Made by a program: the position numbers and the translations under genes. DNA of 64,000 bases, taken from contig JAUJPP010000007.1 in NCBI GenBank assembly GCA_030562195.1, positions 28,951,769-29,015,768 of the forward strand, given 5' to 3'. Origin of the DNA: Nipponacmea schrenckii. Its lineage: Eukaryota > Mollusca > Gastropoda > Lottiidae. The notes under the pieces were generated by a model. It was not told the DNA's origin, ran no database searches, and saw only the letters and a program-made list of their open reading frames with translations. Below are positions 15,001-30,000 of the stretch, piece by piece (the first letter of the stretch is position 1; each line of letters opens with the position of its first letter).

Positions 15001-18000
15001 AAATAATTAAAAAATCTAATATAATCTGTTAAAATATGTAATTTTGAAAAATGCTTAGCAGCATTCTAAATTATTACTTTAGTTTAATGAAAAGAACATC
15101 TTTTATAGGAATTCTATTCTTGTCATGTCAAACCCTACTGATGAATGTATACTTTGAGTCTTTCTATGTCATTATTTTAAGAGCTACTGTCAGACATAAC
15201 TCTAACAGCCATATCAATGCTGGTGTATTTACAATGTGAACTATGTGCTCACTATACCAATTTCAAATTCTAAGAGTTTGAATCATATTTTGCATCTCTA
15301 ATTTAAAGATACTTACGGTCTATTTTGTCTTGTATTTGAATTAAAATTAGGAGCATCTTTAACCATTCTCTGGATGGTGTATTTGAAGTCAAATTCTCCT
15401 TTATTCTCTATAGCAAATGTTCTAGTTTTTTTACTGTTGACTAATAATGATCCAAAATTGATATCATTCATTGGTAGAATTTGGAATCTGAAAAACAAAA
15501 ATATTGTATATCAACTGAGATTTTGATTTAGCTTGGAATATACTACATTTCAAACATGGAAAATGCTTTTCAATAAATGGTGAATGTTAATGTACGACTC
15601 ACTACTCTCAAATCATAAGGGGAGAAGAAAAAAAAAATCTTTTTTTAAAGTGACTGATAACAACTGACTCGATAAAGTTATTGTTTTTAGTGCAATACAT
15701 GGAACAATAAAAAAATAATAGGTTTAGAAATTCAGTTTTTAGAAAGTGAATCTCTGAATTATCACTAGCCATAGACTTGTATTGAATTATCAAACTTACT
15801 TGCTGAATACTGATTTGACAGAAACTTTGACTGGTATAGTGGCTATGATTTCACCATCATCACTTAAACTAGGCTCTATAACATGACATTTTAATATAGG
15901 TACATCTTTAATAGTCACTTCTCTCTGTGATTTAAATATCACTTGAACTTGTGTAGGTCTGTCTAACGAACTTAAAGTGCCTTTACTTGGTATCACAGAA
16001 AACAAGTTACTGATATCTGGATTAGCAGGATCAACATTTTCAAATACAAAACTGAAAACAGATAAAACATGATGATGAGCATGTATCAATGGCTCAGTTG
16101 CTTGACATCGGAAAAATATTCTTCAAAACAATTATGATTTGTGTTAACATATATAAAAATTTCACACTCACTGGAATTGGATTTCATATTTTCCTTTATT
16201 TTTCAGAGTACAGACTTGTTTTGTTTCTTCTGAGACTCTGATTACACCAAAATCTATTCCACCATCAGTTCCTGTAAATAAATATAATCATTGTATGATT
16301 CTTTTAAATGTTTGAGCACAGTACTTATAAAGTTCCTTGGTAAATAAGACTCTGTGAGGGTAAGTAATAGCAATAATATAGTTACCTTTAGGGAAGCTCA
16401 TGTCCAAGGCTACATCATAAGCTTCTGCTATTACTTGAATAGCTTCAGTTGTTACTACTCCCATAATGTTCTCTTTATCAGATATCTGTGGAATAATGAA
16501 AACTTGAGTATTACAATGAAAACACAGAAAACATTGAATCAATTCATTTTTTATTCCACCTGAGAGAAAAAGAAGTTGAATATCAGAGATGAATTGTTAA
16601 TCAAAGTTGGTTAAAATTGGTTGTGGATATATTTTCATAATTTGCATTTTCTGAAAATTGTTAGTGATCTTCTGATGTCACAGTATCTTACCTCTAAACG
16701 AATCATTTTCTTGCTAGTCTGTACAGGTTTGAGTGCTCGGAAATAAGCATGTAATGGATATTCTGACATCGGTTCTACCACACCACTGTCTGCTGCTACA
16801 CTAAAATCATCTCCCAAATTCTCCAAACCACTTAATTTCCATGCTACTGGTAACATTGTGCTGTTTCTTAGATAGATGGTCTTGGTGTCTTTCCTGAAAT
16901 TTTATACAAAATTATTGAATTTCTCAAACCTGATTTGGGATTTAACTGTTTAACAAATTTTTTTTCCTTGGGATAAAAATTTCAGTCGACCATTTAATCA
17001 ATCTTCTTGAAAACTAGTTCAATCATCAGTTCTGGTGAAGTGAGTGGATACAAATATGTCAAATGTTAGAATGTTGTAACTGATGCCAATATTGATCTGG
17101 AGGCTAATCTGATCTGTTAAATGCTTAAATTCTACACAAATCATATCATTAGGTTTCCATGACACCTACCTATGAAGCAACACTTTATCAAAATGAAGTT
17201 GTTTTTTATCAAGTTCTAATTCAGGGCGGAATCCATCACAGCTAACTTTAAATACTATTGGTTCAGGATTCTCTCTTACACAACATACAATAGAATCATC
17301 ATAACGTCCTGGAACTTTAGGATACGCCCAGATAGTGAGTGGGGCCGACTCTCCTGGTTTTAATACCATACTAGGTGGTTCCAATAGGAACGTGTCTCCT
17401 TTACTATCATTTAAATAACAGAAACTAACATCAGCTTCCAGTGGGGATGTATTCAGTATTGTCATTGTGGACATATTCTCAGGGTATTTACCTTCCTTAT
17501 ATCTACAAAAAGAACAAATTTGAAATAAAATACAATCAAAATATATGATGCTCAATGCATAACAATATTTCATTGAAATGCAAAACAATTTTTATCTTGC
17601 TAAGATTCTTCAACAATTTGTAATACAGAATTTCATTGTCATAAATTCAAAACATTGATTTTTCTTACCTATCTCTGCTTTTGCCAACTAAAAGTGGACC
17701 AAATTCAAAGACTTCTGTCATCAGAATATATTTCTTATTCACAATCTCATCACTTTTCTTACTCTTCTTTCTTTGCGGAAAAACAATTCTGAAACAGACG
17801 GCAATTAATATTTCAGAAAAGTACAATAATTTTTTCAATTTGAATTTTTGGAAAATCAAAAACAATTAAATTTAATGAATCATGTAGAGTTATCTTCCTT
17901 CTTATATTTACCTTGGTTCTCGACTGATGGTTGGGAAAGCACAGACACCTCTACAAAACAACTGATATCTTCGTCTAGTTCCAACAATTTCAAAATTTAA

Positions 18001-21000
18001 CGTCTGATCAAATTGTCCCAATTCTTCTGATTGGAATCTTAATCTTAACACTGTTTCACCATTGGCTGGTACAACCCATCTGAATATTGTTAATCTGAAA
18101 ACATACACAATTTGGTTGAGCAATATATCAATATATCCAATCTATATGCATCATAAATTTATCAATACAAGTCCATGATTCTACTTATTATTCATCAACA
18201 TAAATAAGTGCAGTTCCCAAGGTTATTGAATACAATCGGTACTACTAAAATATCAGTTTCAGAGGGGTTCAATATATTCTACATTCTGTATGTGTTCTTG
18301 ATTTGTCTTGGTTTACATCAAACTTGTAGAATGCTCTATCCAGGAGCACCATCATTTTATGGAGTAAAAGGGTTACATTTTCAAAAATTTAAAAATTAAC
18401 ATATTTTAAAAATTTAAAAGTTAATAAATAGTAGCTTTAGCAAACAGCTGAATGTTCGTAAGCACTGTCTTATTAAAATGTTATTGTAAGAATAAAATTG
18501 TGCTAAAATAAATTTAAAAAAAATTGTGATAAGTATCAGTTATAAATTCTGAAAATAAAGGTGATGTGAATTAACAGTGTTAAGATTACTTTGAAATCAG
18601 GTGTCCAAAATGTCATGTTGGGGTGTTTGATAGATATCAGCATTTTGGGTGGTATCTGTTAATGTAGAAGAAATATTGTGACCTTCTGAACTTTAGCAGT
18701 ATATTTCAAAGACAAATGACTTGTATACTAGTACATAACACCTATTGTGGCACTATCTTGGTAAATTCACACAAAACATAACTGATGCTAATTTTCTTCA
18801 AGGACACCTGATGTTGCACCTATCTATTATTTGTTATTGATTGTGTAGTCTAGTCTAGCTCACTTACTTGGGAGTTTTGGGCTCAGTCAATGCTGTCCCA
18901 TCGCCAGTTGTCGTGCTAAAAAGGTATTCAAGAACAATTTTAATACTGGTACATGTGTACTTAAATTTGGATATTGAGTTTGCATGTTTTAAATTGGAAT
19001 TCTTTATTAGACACATCAAAATGCATTAAGAGGTCATAGCACACAATGAATAAAACAATTTGAGTTATCTACCTTTGTCCATCAACATCTGAGACCGGAG
19101 TTGTGGTCCCTGGTGGTGGAGACTGAACAGCTTGCACTGAACCACGTCTGTTCACTTTCTTCCTATCAGCACTGCTTTTTCTTTCCTTTTTAGTGTCTCC
19201 AATAATTTTCTGTTTGTCTGCTTTGCCTTTAGATTTAGTAGGTGTGGTCAGTTCTTCTTTTATCTTATCAGGTGTAACAGACTTTTCTTCATCTAAATCA
19301 AAGTCCTTCAATTTTTCTTCTACACCAACATTGCTGCATAAAAGTTGTAATACATTTAATGAATTCCTCATATGTTCACACTTTCTTCAATCTTACAAAT
19401 TTTTATAACAGTTCTAAATAGCTTCTTATAATCAAGACTGTCACAGCGGACTTGTAAACCTAAGTTGTTATCCTTGTAAAATGTACGATACTTCTTTCTT
19501 TCTTATTCAAAACCTTAATATTCTCTTAAATTTAAGAATAATTATGAACGGAAACTTGTAAAATTCAACTCTAACAGTTAAGAGAATATTTCTAACACTT
19601 GAAAAAGAAAAACTTACGGATCATCAGGTGAAGAAGCTATAAATACAAATTGTCCACCAAATTCAGCAACTGGTGGTGGTTTACGTTTAACTGGGTAAGG
19701 GATGACACTAAAGGATGCTGGTGGTGGTATAGGGGGGCCGTGGGTACCTAGTCCTAATCCATCTAATACCTTCAAAATTAAATCAGAGCATAATATAAAA
19801 GAAAAGAAGTTCTAAAGCCTGTATGAAAACTGTACTGGTACTGAGGACTTCAAAGCTATCATATTATTCTTATTTATTCTTCAAACAAAAATAACTTGAA
19901 ACACATAATCTTACCTCTTCTAAAGATGGTAGTTTCCCCAGCTCCATAGCCTTCTCTCCCGGTTGAATAACTTTAGAAGAACAATCTAACACAAGATGTG
20001 GTATACCAATACCATCATCAGGTTTAGGTTCATTGATTTCAGTTTCTACAGCTTCACCTTCTTTAACATCTACTTCACCAGCTGCTATTGCTGCCTAAAA
20101 ATTGCAAATGTAACATAAAAAGCATGAGAATTTTTCTGGACATATCATTATTTCATCAGACAAAGAAAACAGTTCAGTGAATTAAGAAAAAAAAAACATT
20201 GATTACTATACCTCTCTTGCTGCTTTTTCTGCTGCCTCCTTTTCCAACTGTTTCTGTCTCTCCTTTTCTCGTTCCTTTTCCTTCTCTTTTTCGTGTTTAT
20301 CTAAAATAAAAAATATCACTTAGAAATGAAGATTTTACTTGTTCTATATTTGATTAATGAATACTACGAACATAAAAACTGTCTATAAAATATCCAGAAA
20401 GCCCAAAACATAGAAAAAGAGATTTATGAATAGATTGGTAAACTAAGAAAAAAAATGATTTTTTGTGAAAATTGACAAATTTCTATACCTTTGCCTTTTC
20501 CTTTTTTACCAGAAGGAGGATGTTGTCCACCATCTTCATCTGATTTTTCAGAAGGTGTTGGGGGTCGTCTGATCTGTAAAGATGTACGATCCCAGTTCTC
20601 TAATAAATCATTCAATTCTTTCTGACTGTGTTCAAAATTCTTGAATCTAAAAGAGTTGAAATTAACATTGGTCAAAAATTTAATAAATTCGGTAAAAATG
20701 TTCACCGATAGTTGTTATACTATTAATCTGCTTTAACGGCTAAAAGCAAGTCAAAAAGGTGTGAATTTTAATGTTAAAATAATTTAGTTGTCTGTAAAAC
20801 ACACAGCCTTTAAATCTGAGTAACAACATGTTTCACATTCTGTATCAATATATCTAGAAATCCTAATGAATAATTCTCAAAATCACAATATTCAAAATAT
20901 CTTATTACTTTTGCATAAGAGCTAATTCTGCTTCTCTGTTTGATTCTTTAAAATCATCAGATCCTGAACTAATATCTCCATCTTTACACTTATCTCCCTT

Positions 21001-24000
21001 TTCTTTTCCACCTTTTTCTTTGCCATCTTTCAATTTCTTTTTCCTGTAAAAATCAGAAATAAATGTAAATACTCATTTACCCATTGTGTATTTAAATCAT
21101 AATTGATAGATTAAACACCTTCCAAAACTTTAGAATCTGGACTACAAAACACTAACATGTGATGTCATCCCCTTATAGTGAAAAGACATAAGAGTGTTTG
21201 TTCTTACTGATTGCAATGTTATTTTTCGTAATACTTACTTGGCTTCATCTAACACAATATCACTTTTCTCTGTTTGATGAGATTCAGGACGATCAACATT
21301 AGAAGATGTTTTAACTGCTGTATGGTCACTATCGTGAGGGCGTGGTCCCATTTGAGATTTCTGACCAACCCTATCAATACTAGGGGCAGCACCAGATTTT
21401 CCACCAGCTGGCTGACCCTTTTTATCTTTATCTTTATTGTCTCCTGGCTTTCCTTTTTTACCTTTCTTATTCTTACTGTCAATGGAAATACAAAACATTT
21501 AGTTACCTTAAAATCATAATAAACTTCCACAATTTTTGTTCAAAGTTTCTGAGAATAAACCGATTCAAACGGAATTCATGTTTTTATGAAAAACCAAATT
21601 ATGAATTATAAATTCTATCTCAAATCTTACGCTTCTTCTTCAAGACGTCTTTGTTCCTCTTCTCTAGCCTCTCTCTCGCGTTTTTCACGTTCCAATTTCT
21701 CTTCTAGTTCCCTGAGAAAAATAAATCGTATTAATTATTCCATTGGCATGGAAACCAATTTAATCTCAATTTTGGTACATGACTAGTAATTTAAATATCG
21801 AAACACTAAACTCAACCTTACTTACATGTATGTTTTTATTATGAAAATGAGCACAAATTAGCGTCATTCATAATGCAATCATGCTTCATGCTTGTAAAAT
21901 ATATTATCAATGCTTAATTAGATACATTAGTTTTAATATGACTACATTATTTCAATATTACACTAATACAAGGTCATGCAAAAGCAATTCATAGTCAACA
22001 TTACATTTTAAGTGACAATTTGAAGTGAAAAGAGAAGTGAACTACTGGAAAAATTTCATGTCCCTATCATTGACTTGTAGACATTGGTTATGTGATCGAG
22101 ATAGGTCTGTGATTTGAGTGAAATATATTGAACATTCCACAATACCTCTCCTTTTTAATTGACCCTTTTTTTAATTCATTTAATCTACGTAGAAATAAAG
22201 TTATAGATTACTATACCTTTTACTAATCAACTCATGTTTTATGGGACACTAAAATTAATTTTTACTTTACACTTTGTTTTATTTTGTAATAAATTGTTTG
22301 TCACATTTAAGCAAGCCTTAGCACAGATTAAAATCAATTCATCAAATATGATTAGGTATCAAAATGATATCAAATATAATGCCTACTTTTTCAATCTTTC
22401 TTTTTTAACCTCCAAACGTTTCTGATCAACAACAGCTTTTTCTTCCTCACTCAAAGCATCATACTCTTCTTCTGACATCTCTTCCAATCGTCTTCTTTCA
22501 TTTTCTTCTGCTATTTTAGCTTGGCGTTCTGGAAAACAAATATTTCACAGATTATGATTATGGAACTAATAACGACAGCCAGGGAAAATTGATAGGGTAA
22601 ATCATTCAACAGAAAATATGCAGACTGCAGTAGCAATTAAAGATATGACGTCATTGATTGAGTCAAAAGAACACAGAGTGGATTACTCCAATATAAAAGA
22701 AAAAATTCACCATCTTTGTACTTTATTATTGTATATATTGTCTGAAGCGTACAATGTTTTTTGAGTACGAATAAAATATATCATAATATTATACTAGATC
22801 TACCAAGATCAAAATAGTCTAGTATAATTAAGACAATGCAAAGACAAAAAATTGACAGGTATTTTCTTACCTTTCTCTTCCAAATCCTTACGCTCTTGTT
22901 CTTTTAATACATTATAGTCTAATTTGAGTGTTAAAAAGAAGATAAATCTTCGATTGTTCAAAGCTCTTAGTATAGCATTAGCTGTAGATTGATAATTCTG
23001 TGAGAATAGAGTATCCAGTCCATCAAACACAACACCACGATGACAATCATTCAACTGAAATACAATATTCATTATTAATATAGAAAGCAATCAAATTACA
23101 ATTTTGTGGTCTTAAAATGAAGTCATACGTTAAGAGTAGTCTCCCTTTGGAGAGCAGAAAGAAGCCTTAAGATATAAAATAAATAAACTAATGAAGTGCC
23201 ATGAATTAAATTTCTTTAATATGATAGAAGGAAATATCTAGTCTGTTCAAAAAACACCTGATACCAATTTGTGATTGTATTTGTATCAATTGTAACTTCA
23301 AAAGCCTTAAATGTAAGTGCTAAGGGTGAATTTTACCTGTAATCTTTCAGCAAGTATTTCAGTTAACAGTTCTTCTGGTAAAACACAGCTCATAAATCCT
23401 TCTTCACCACCCGTGCTCACACTGACACTTAATCTTCTAGCAATAGGTCCTGCTAGAGGTGGTGGACTACTACTTTGAACCTTAATAAATCAAATATTGC
23501 ACATTATCAGATGCATGTTGAAAGCCATATTCCAAACAAAAACACAAAAAAGTGAAGATGCAGAGATTGTAGATTGTAGAAGATTTCAGATTTTACTAAT
23601 GGCATATTGTATTTTTAAAAAAAATCTATTGGCTTCACTAGGAAAATTTGATCATATTGAATCTTAAAGAATTTTGATTTTTTTTTTGGAATGGGTTTCG
23701 TTCACCTAGCTAATACAAGTGTGTATATTGTAATTGGTACCATCTAAAAGAAAAGTATTTTACCTGACTACCAGTAGCACCATCAACAGATGATGTATTG
23801 ACAGCAGCAGCTGTTGTTTTAGTACCAGCTAAACCAGCGTGTTTCCCCTTTAATTCTGTTACTGTACTGGTTTTTCTTCCAGAAATAACGGATGGTGCAG
23901 CACCAATTAAAGCACTAGGTGCTGCTATAGTTAAATATAAGAATGACACAGGGTTATTTTCGATTAAAAAATCTTTATCACTATGCATCTTTGCTTTGCT

Positions 24001-27000
24001 TTTCAACACTATGTAAAGGATCTGTTAGCCCTCTGAAAAGTTTAGGTTTTCGATTTTAGAATTCTAAAACTCATAACAAACCTGGAGCAATGCCTTGAGT
24101 ATGAGCAGCAACAGCTTCTACACTGAGACCACCAGCATTCTTTCTTTCAGCCTCTTCAAGTTCACTTCCTCGAATTTCTTCAGCTTTCTTCCGAGCTGCT
24201 TCAGCACATAGTTCTCTGGCTTGTCTTCCAGCTTGTGTATTACCATTAGCTATAGCATCTGATACAACTCCATCAACTGTCAATATGGCTGTTTCATAAT
24301 GTTTAGCTAAAGTTACAGCAGCGCTTGTTTTACCTCAAAAATAATTTATCCCAATTAAACATCAGATTTTTAAAGATTGATTTTGTAGGGTCAAGAGGAG
24401 CCAAACTCATTGCATTGCATGTATGGTAGACATAAACAATAGCTATACTCTTGAGCTAATTATTGAAAAGTTTACCCCTGCCACCAATTGTAGAGTTCTT
24501 GAAGGCATGACGAACATGAACACATTATTACAATCGACAAATGATGTTATCAATTAAGAACAGTCGACAAACGATCATACCAGCCTTAACCTTGCGGCTC
24601 TCTCAGTCTTACCCATAATGCACTAGGTGCTAAAGGATGCGCGCTTAGACTAACTAATACACATATAGGCCTATATATCTCTGAGGGTAACAGTATAATC
24701 CTTTTTAAAAATGAAGTCCAAACCAAATCACAAGACTTACCTGCCATCGGAGCACCATGTATAATAATAGCAATACCACGTCTGTTTCTAGCAGCTTTAC
24801 CTTCTGGTGTTAAATCAATACCAAGATGTCTAGCTATAGAAGCTGATACAGGTGTTATTTCTAGCTCTCCAACGCTTGTATTACTACTGGCTTCTTCTAC
24901 AATAGAAAAATTTATTCACAATTAAAACATGGAAAGAAATAAGAAGCCAGTAGTAATCCTATACATTGTGTTTTTTTATAACATGGATTATGCAAACAGC
25001 ACTAATGACTTAAGATATTACTTAATATTTACACTTCATGAATGTCAATCTAAAAGTAAACAAGTATATCATTTTTCAAGATTACCTTCAATTTCATCTT
25101 GTGGAGGTTGTGGTACAGGTTGTCTAGGTGTACCATCTCTAGATGGTACAGTAGTTACTATAGCAGGTCCTGTTTCTAGAGCACCAGGAGCAGTATCATT
25201 ATCTACTGTACCATCTTCTGTCACTGATTTATTCTCAGCTTCTTCAGCTTCTAATCTCTGTCTTTCTTCTTCTTCTAGACGTTTCATTTGATCTACAGAA
25301 TATACATGGAGAGCATGCTTTAAGTTTTTACTTTCGGAAAGCTGTCAAAAAAAATCCCAAAAATGCGTTCCAAGACTCATCACGTCCAAAGGATGTTGCT
25401 TAATCATTGGATATTCCTTTTTAGGACAGTCCCTGACAATATCATGCATTTTAGAAACTACAATATTAATAAAAGGATCCCTTTTCGTAGTGAAATTATT
25501 AAAATACAGTACATTTTTTAAATTTACCATCATAATATTGTAGAAGTTCTGGAGGTAATCTTTCATTAGTTTCTCTTGGTGGTAATAGTAATGTATTATA
25601 TTCATCATAGCCTTTCATTAACCTTAACACCTTTAATAGAAATATAGGGATAAATTAAAAGAAAACACAGTAAGTATACCGGTCCAATTTTAAATTTATG
25701 GCTTATGAGCTACACATGGGAACATTAACTTAGATACATTAAGACTATCCAGTGAAGATGGGATGTGTCAGAAAGCCTTTTAATATATGACTACAGAAAA
25801 TTCTTTAACTCCTACCTTTTCCTCCTCAAGATAAGTATTATCAAACTCTAAATTATAGATTTCAATAGGGAAACTACAGGGATTATGAATAGTAACTTCT
25901 TGTTCATCACCACTACTGTGGGGTAATATTGGTCCAAATTGTACCAGGTTACGTTCTAGTTCTATTCGCGGTTCTAAACCTTGACCTCTGCAGTATAACA
26001 ATATCCTCTGACTGCTCTGTACAATACGCAATGGTATTCTATGTTCATAAAATTTCTGAAAAAAAGCAATTGCGATTAGAACTGCACCCTATATTGATGT
26101 TTTATCCAAAACGGCATAGCACTCATGTTCCTCAAATCCAATAGGGCTATTGTTATTCACTATATTGCATTACTATTTTGGGAGAAGGATCCCAAAATCT
26201 GAAGAAGCAATGGTCAGATTAAAGTTAACACTTCACCTAACTTGCTAAGACATTATAATTGCACTAGGATACATAAAGACTTCTCACCTCTTCTGTGGGC
26301 ATAAATTTGACTTGAACATCCATTCTTTGGCCTGGCATTAAGGAACCACAGGGTGGCATCATTTCAAAATGTTGAGCTTTCTTTCTCTCCATTTTCATTT
26401 TCCTTCTTAGATGCATTGGGATCTTCTTGTTGGCCTGAAAAATTCAACACATAAAACATGAAATGCATGAAAACTATCATTAAAATGTTCACTAATTTAC
26501 CGTCAGTACTAAAAGATTAGTAAAAGGTTCTACAGCACTCTGTTTTTGATAGAAATTTAAACCAAGACCAAAGATATTTAAGACCAAAGTGATGATCATG
26601 GAAAACACTATAGTTCAGAAGTTTTACTTACCTGTTTTAATTCTTTACCAGAAGGTTGAGAGTTCCATTCACAACGTACATTTTGATAATTATGTAACTG
26701 TACAGTAACAACTTTACATTCACCACATTTTACATTCTCAAAATTGATGTTATCATCAGATATCTGCATATCTGGCATTGTAACATTGGCTTTTAGTCTA
26801 ATATTTACTTGTGGTCCATTGATAATCTGAAATGTAATAAGAGAAATCACAAATATAAGTTTTTGTTCTGAGAACTAATTACTTAATACGTATCTTACTG
26901 GAAGATAACTATTCTTCTGCTGTCTCAAGATTCCTCTTCTTAGACAAAAGATCCAATGTTTCAAATTTTAACAGCATCATAAAAGACAATAATTTGTTCC

Positions 27001-30000
27001 AATGTCCTTTTTTCGTCTAGGTTTGAGAAATATTTGGGTTAAAATAGAGGAAGAATATCTTACATTGATAGGAACAACAGTTTCAATTGGTCCTAATGGT
27101 AGATTAGCTCCTCTAGGATCAAACTTCACCATAAAGTCAACCAGTTCATGATCAGGAGCTCCTGGCAGATTTTTAACTCTATCTAATTCCACATGGAAAC
27201 CCAGACTATGGAGATTCTCTCTTTCAACTTGGAATGATACAGGAAACCATCCAGTATTAGTGGCACTGACAACATGTGTTTTTACTGTTCCTAATACAAC
27301 ATAACCAAAGTCTAACAGATATTCTGGTAACTTGGTCCTGAAAAAGTAGCATCATTCAACATTACATATCAAATATTCTTCAATATATTTAACCAGAAAA
27401 TCTGTACTAAGGCAAACTGTAAGGATCTACAGGTATTGTTTTTAAAACTTGCTACTAAAAAGGTTCATTGTATACATTTTCAACCCAAAAACCAGTTTGC
27501 AGTACTGCAAATGGATACTCAATAAAAAGTTTGTAACATTGAAAATTTGTATTGCTAGTCACTGTATATCTACAATCTTATTATAATTCAATTTATTCTG
27601 GAATACTGACCTAGCTTTAGTCTTCTTAAGTTTTCTATCAGAGCGTTTACTACCAGCTGTATTGGGTGGTGTATCAATGGACCTGTAAGTAGAAACTGCA
27701 GCAGTCTCTAAAGCATGATCTCTTATAGCTAATCTTTCAACTTCTAGTTGTAATTCTAACTCTGATGGGGCTGTTTCATTCTGAAACATAAATGATCATA
27801 TAATGATTAAAAAACAAGGTTTGAATCATTGACACAGGACAATAAAACCATAGTAACATTTACACAAAAGAACAAATCAATTGTTGACGTTTTTTTCAGG
27901 GTAACACTATATATAATAAACTCATATAAAAGCAATGAGCAATGATGCAGTTATGGTTGATATGAACAAGGTGACTTCTAATAATTGAAGTCAGTGAAAA
28001 AATACCAAAAAACTTTTGGATACTTTTTTCTTCCAACTTAGCATCAGTATTCATGTTCTATGTATATACTTTTCATATATATTCCACTTGCCATTATATG
28101 TCTTATATAATTAAAAAATAGGTCTTTACCTGGATTTTAGGAGCAACCATTCTATTGGAGTTTCTAACAGTATTAATGACACTTCCAGATTCCTCTTTGA
28201 CATTAGTACTATTTCCTCTATTTAATGTTTCCTTAGCTTCTTTTATCATAGATTCATAATAACCACCATCAACAGTGTTCCGTGGTAAATCCAATGAGAT
28301 CCTAGCAAATACTCCTTCACCATAAACACGTATGGTATCTGGCTCAAAATGAGCTACTTGTATCTGGAAACTTTTGTGGAATTTTTCAGGAACTCCTGGT
28401 AAAAACTTGATCACTATCTTCTGCTCTGAAAGTGGTTCTATATACCCCTGAAAGTATATGTTTGAAATTCTAAATATTTGATAATTGGTCTGTTTTCATA
28501 AAACACTAGTTCTTATTGGATATAAATCAAAGTATTGCAGAACATGATTGGAACATGATCTTCCAAAGATTAACCATTTTGGAAGAAAAGTGTAGAGCTG
28601 TCTACAATTACGTGCTTAAATCAGTTTTACATGAACACAAAGAAGTCATACTTACTGTATGTGGTATCATAATAGGCTGACCAGGTTTTGGATGTTTAGC
28701 CAAGCTAGGATCCATATTTAATCCAGTAAAATTAAATCCTACTTTCCCAGTATTAATCAAAATAATTTCAGAACTTCCTACATTATCATACATCTAAAAT
28801 AGAAATAAAATTTCATCTTGTAAATTATCTTATCAACTTTTTGATGGTGAGACTTTTAAATCATGTTTTTCTTTCCGCCCCCTGGCTATTTGCTGTAACG
28901 TGTAATTTTGAAAAGTATGTAGCCACCATCTTAGATTAACAATCACAGAAATATGAGGCCAGAGCCCCGTTCGATTTGCCAACTTCTGCTTCTGGAAGAC
29001 GTCTTCCGTTCATTCGATTCGGTCTCTTCCGATTACTGAAGATCTTCTGACTCTTCCGAGAAATTGTTGGAAGAGACGGAAGAAAACATGGCGGACGATT
29101 TGTACAAGTGTGGGTTTTTGTTTTACTATGGTTACTTCCCCTTGTTTATTAGATTTGCCTCAATGGAAGAGTTTTCTCTTCTACTTCTGGAAGCAGTTAA
29201 TCGAACGGAGCCCTGAACTATATCAAACAGGAAACAGTCTAAATATTGGATTTGGATCAATCTACCTACCAGCTTGCCAAAGTCAATATCCTTTGTATCA
29301 AAACTATATTCTACCAAAGATGCTTCTCCAGTGAGAGTTAATTCGTAGTTTGGTCCTCCTTCAACTTCACAGACAGCCTTGACCTGTCCCCAGATATCAG
29401 CATGACCATAAAATGTCAGTGTGATTTGTTCTGTATCATCAGGTTGAAGAGTACCATACAATGGTAAAATATCAAATATCTGAAAATAAAAGGTGAATAA
29501 AGGTACTAGTAACAGATTCATCAATTTCTCGAAAACTCAAAACTGCAAGACCAAGATCAACTGCAAGTACAGAAACATGAGCTGAAAAACCTAATGAGGT
29601 GTTTGCTTTGGCCAAGAGAAGATAGTAGCAGCTTCTGATGAAATGTGCTTTTTTCTGAATCATCAAACATCCCATAAGTTTGCAAACCACCATCATGTTG
29701 GTCAGAGTTTTTGCTACAATGATCTCAGAAATTGATTTATAGTCCATTGACTCAAATCTTTAACTTTATATAGGGCCGACTTGGGATTAAGATGGTTGGA
29801 ATCATTTCCTACCTCCTCTACACTAACGGGAGTCAGATCATCTTGGTGTTCTAGTAAAGCTGATAAAGCTCTATTAGATTTTAATGCTGATTCTACATCC
29901 CTTGACATTCTACTACCCATCTCCAATCTTTCCACTTCAACATCCTTTTCTTTCTCTGTTTCCTCAAGTTGACCCTAGAAAGATCAAATCAATTCATTCA

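Larger units (their letters stand above)
16..18094 (-). other. HYDIN: HYDIN exons 49-82: C-terminal ASH-domain array
   Basis: Encodes about residues 2826-4920. Exons: 17912-18094, 17669-17788, 17170-17502, 16692-16893, 16386-16485, 16172-16271, 15800-16051, 15317-15487, 14751-14840, 14068-14145, 13558-13696, 13020-13304, 12622-12777, 12103-12336, 11838-11928, 11430-11699, 10877-11151, 10695-10759, 10331-10543, 9927-10193, 9318-9539, 9047-9185, 8478-8643, 8111-8258, 7730-7937, 7130-7351, 6648-6817, 6177-6375, 5647-5916, 5240-5409, 4719-4854, 1019-1315, 468-631, 16-166. Repeating ASH features include D-x-x-F-x-W or F-x-F-x-W strands followed by P-x-x-G-x-I-x-P turns. The exon at 16-166 ends in a normal donor (AAAG followed by GTGAGA), so coding continues to the left of the window. 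Confidence 0.9.

Noticed and set aside
28952..29223. Calling the 29-kb MITE a certain hAT element
   Set aside because: No 8-bp target duplication is visible, so only hAT-like is stated.
29472..29747. A 91-codon minus-strand frame filling a HYDIN intron
   Set aside because: It overlaps exon 24 only at its very end, is in no recognised family, and normal splicing (29,765 to 29,479) removes it while keeping phase.
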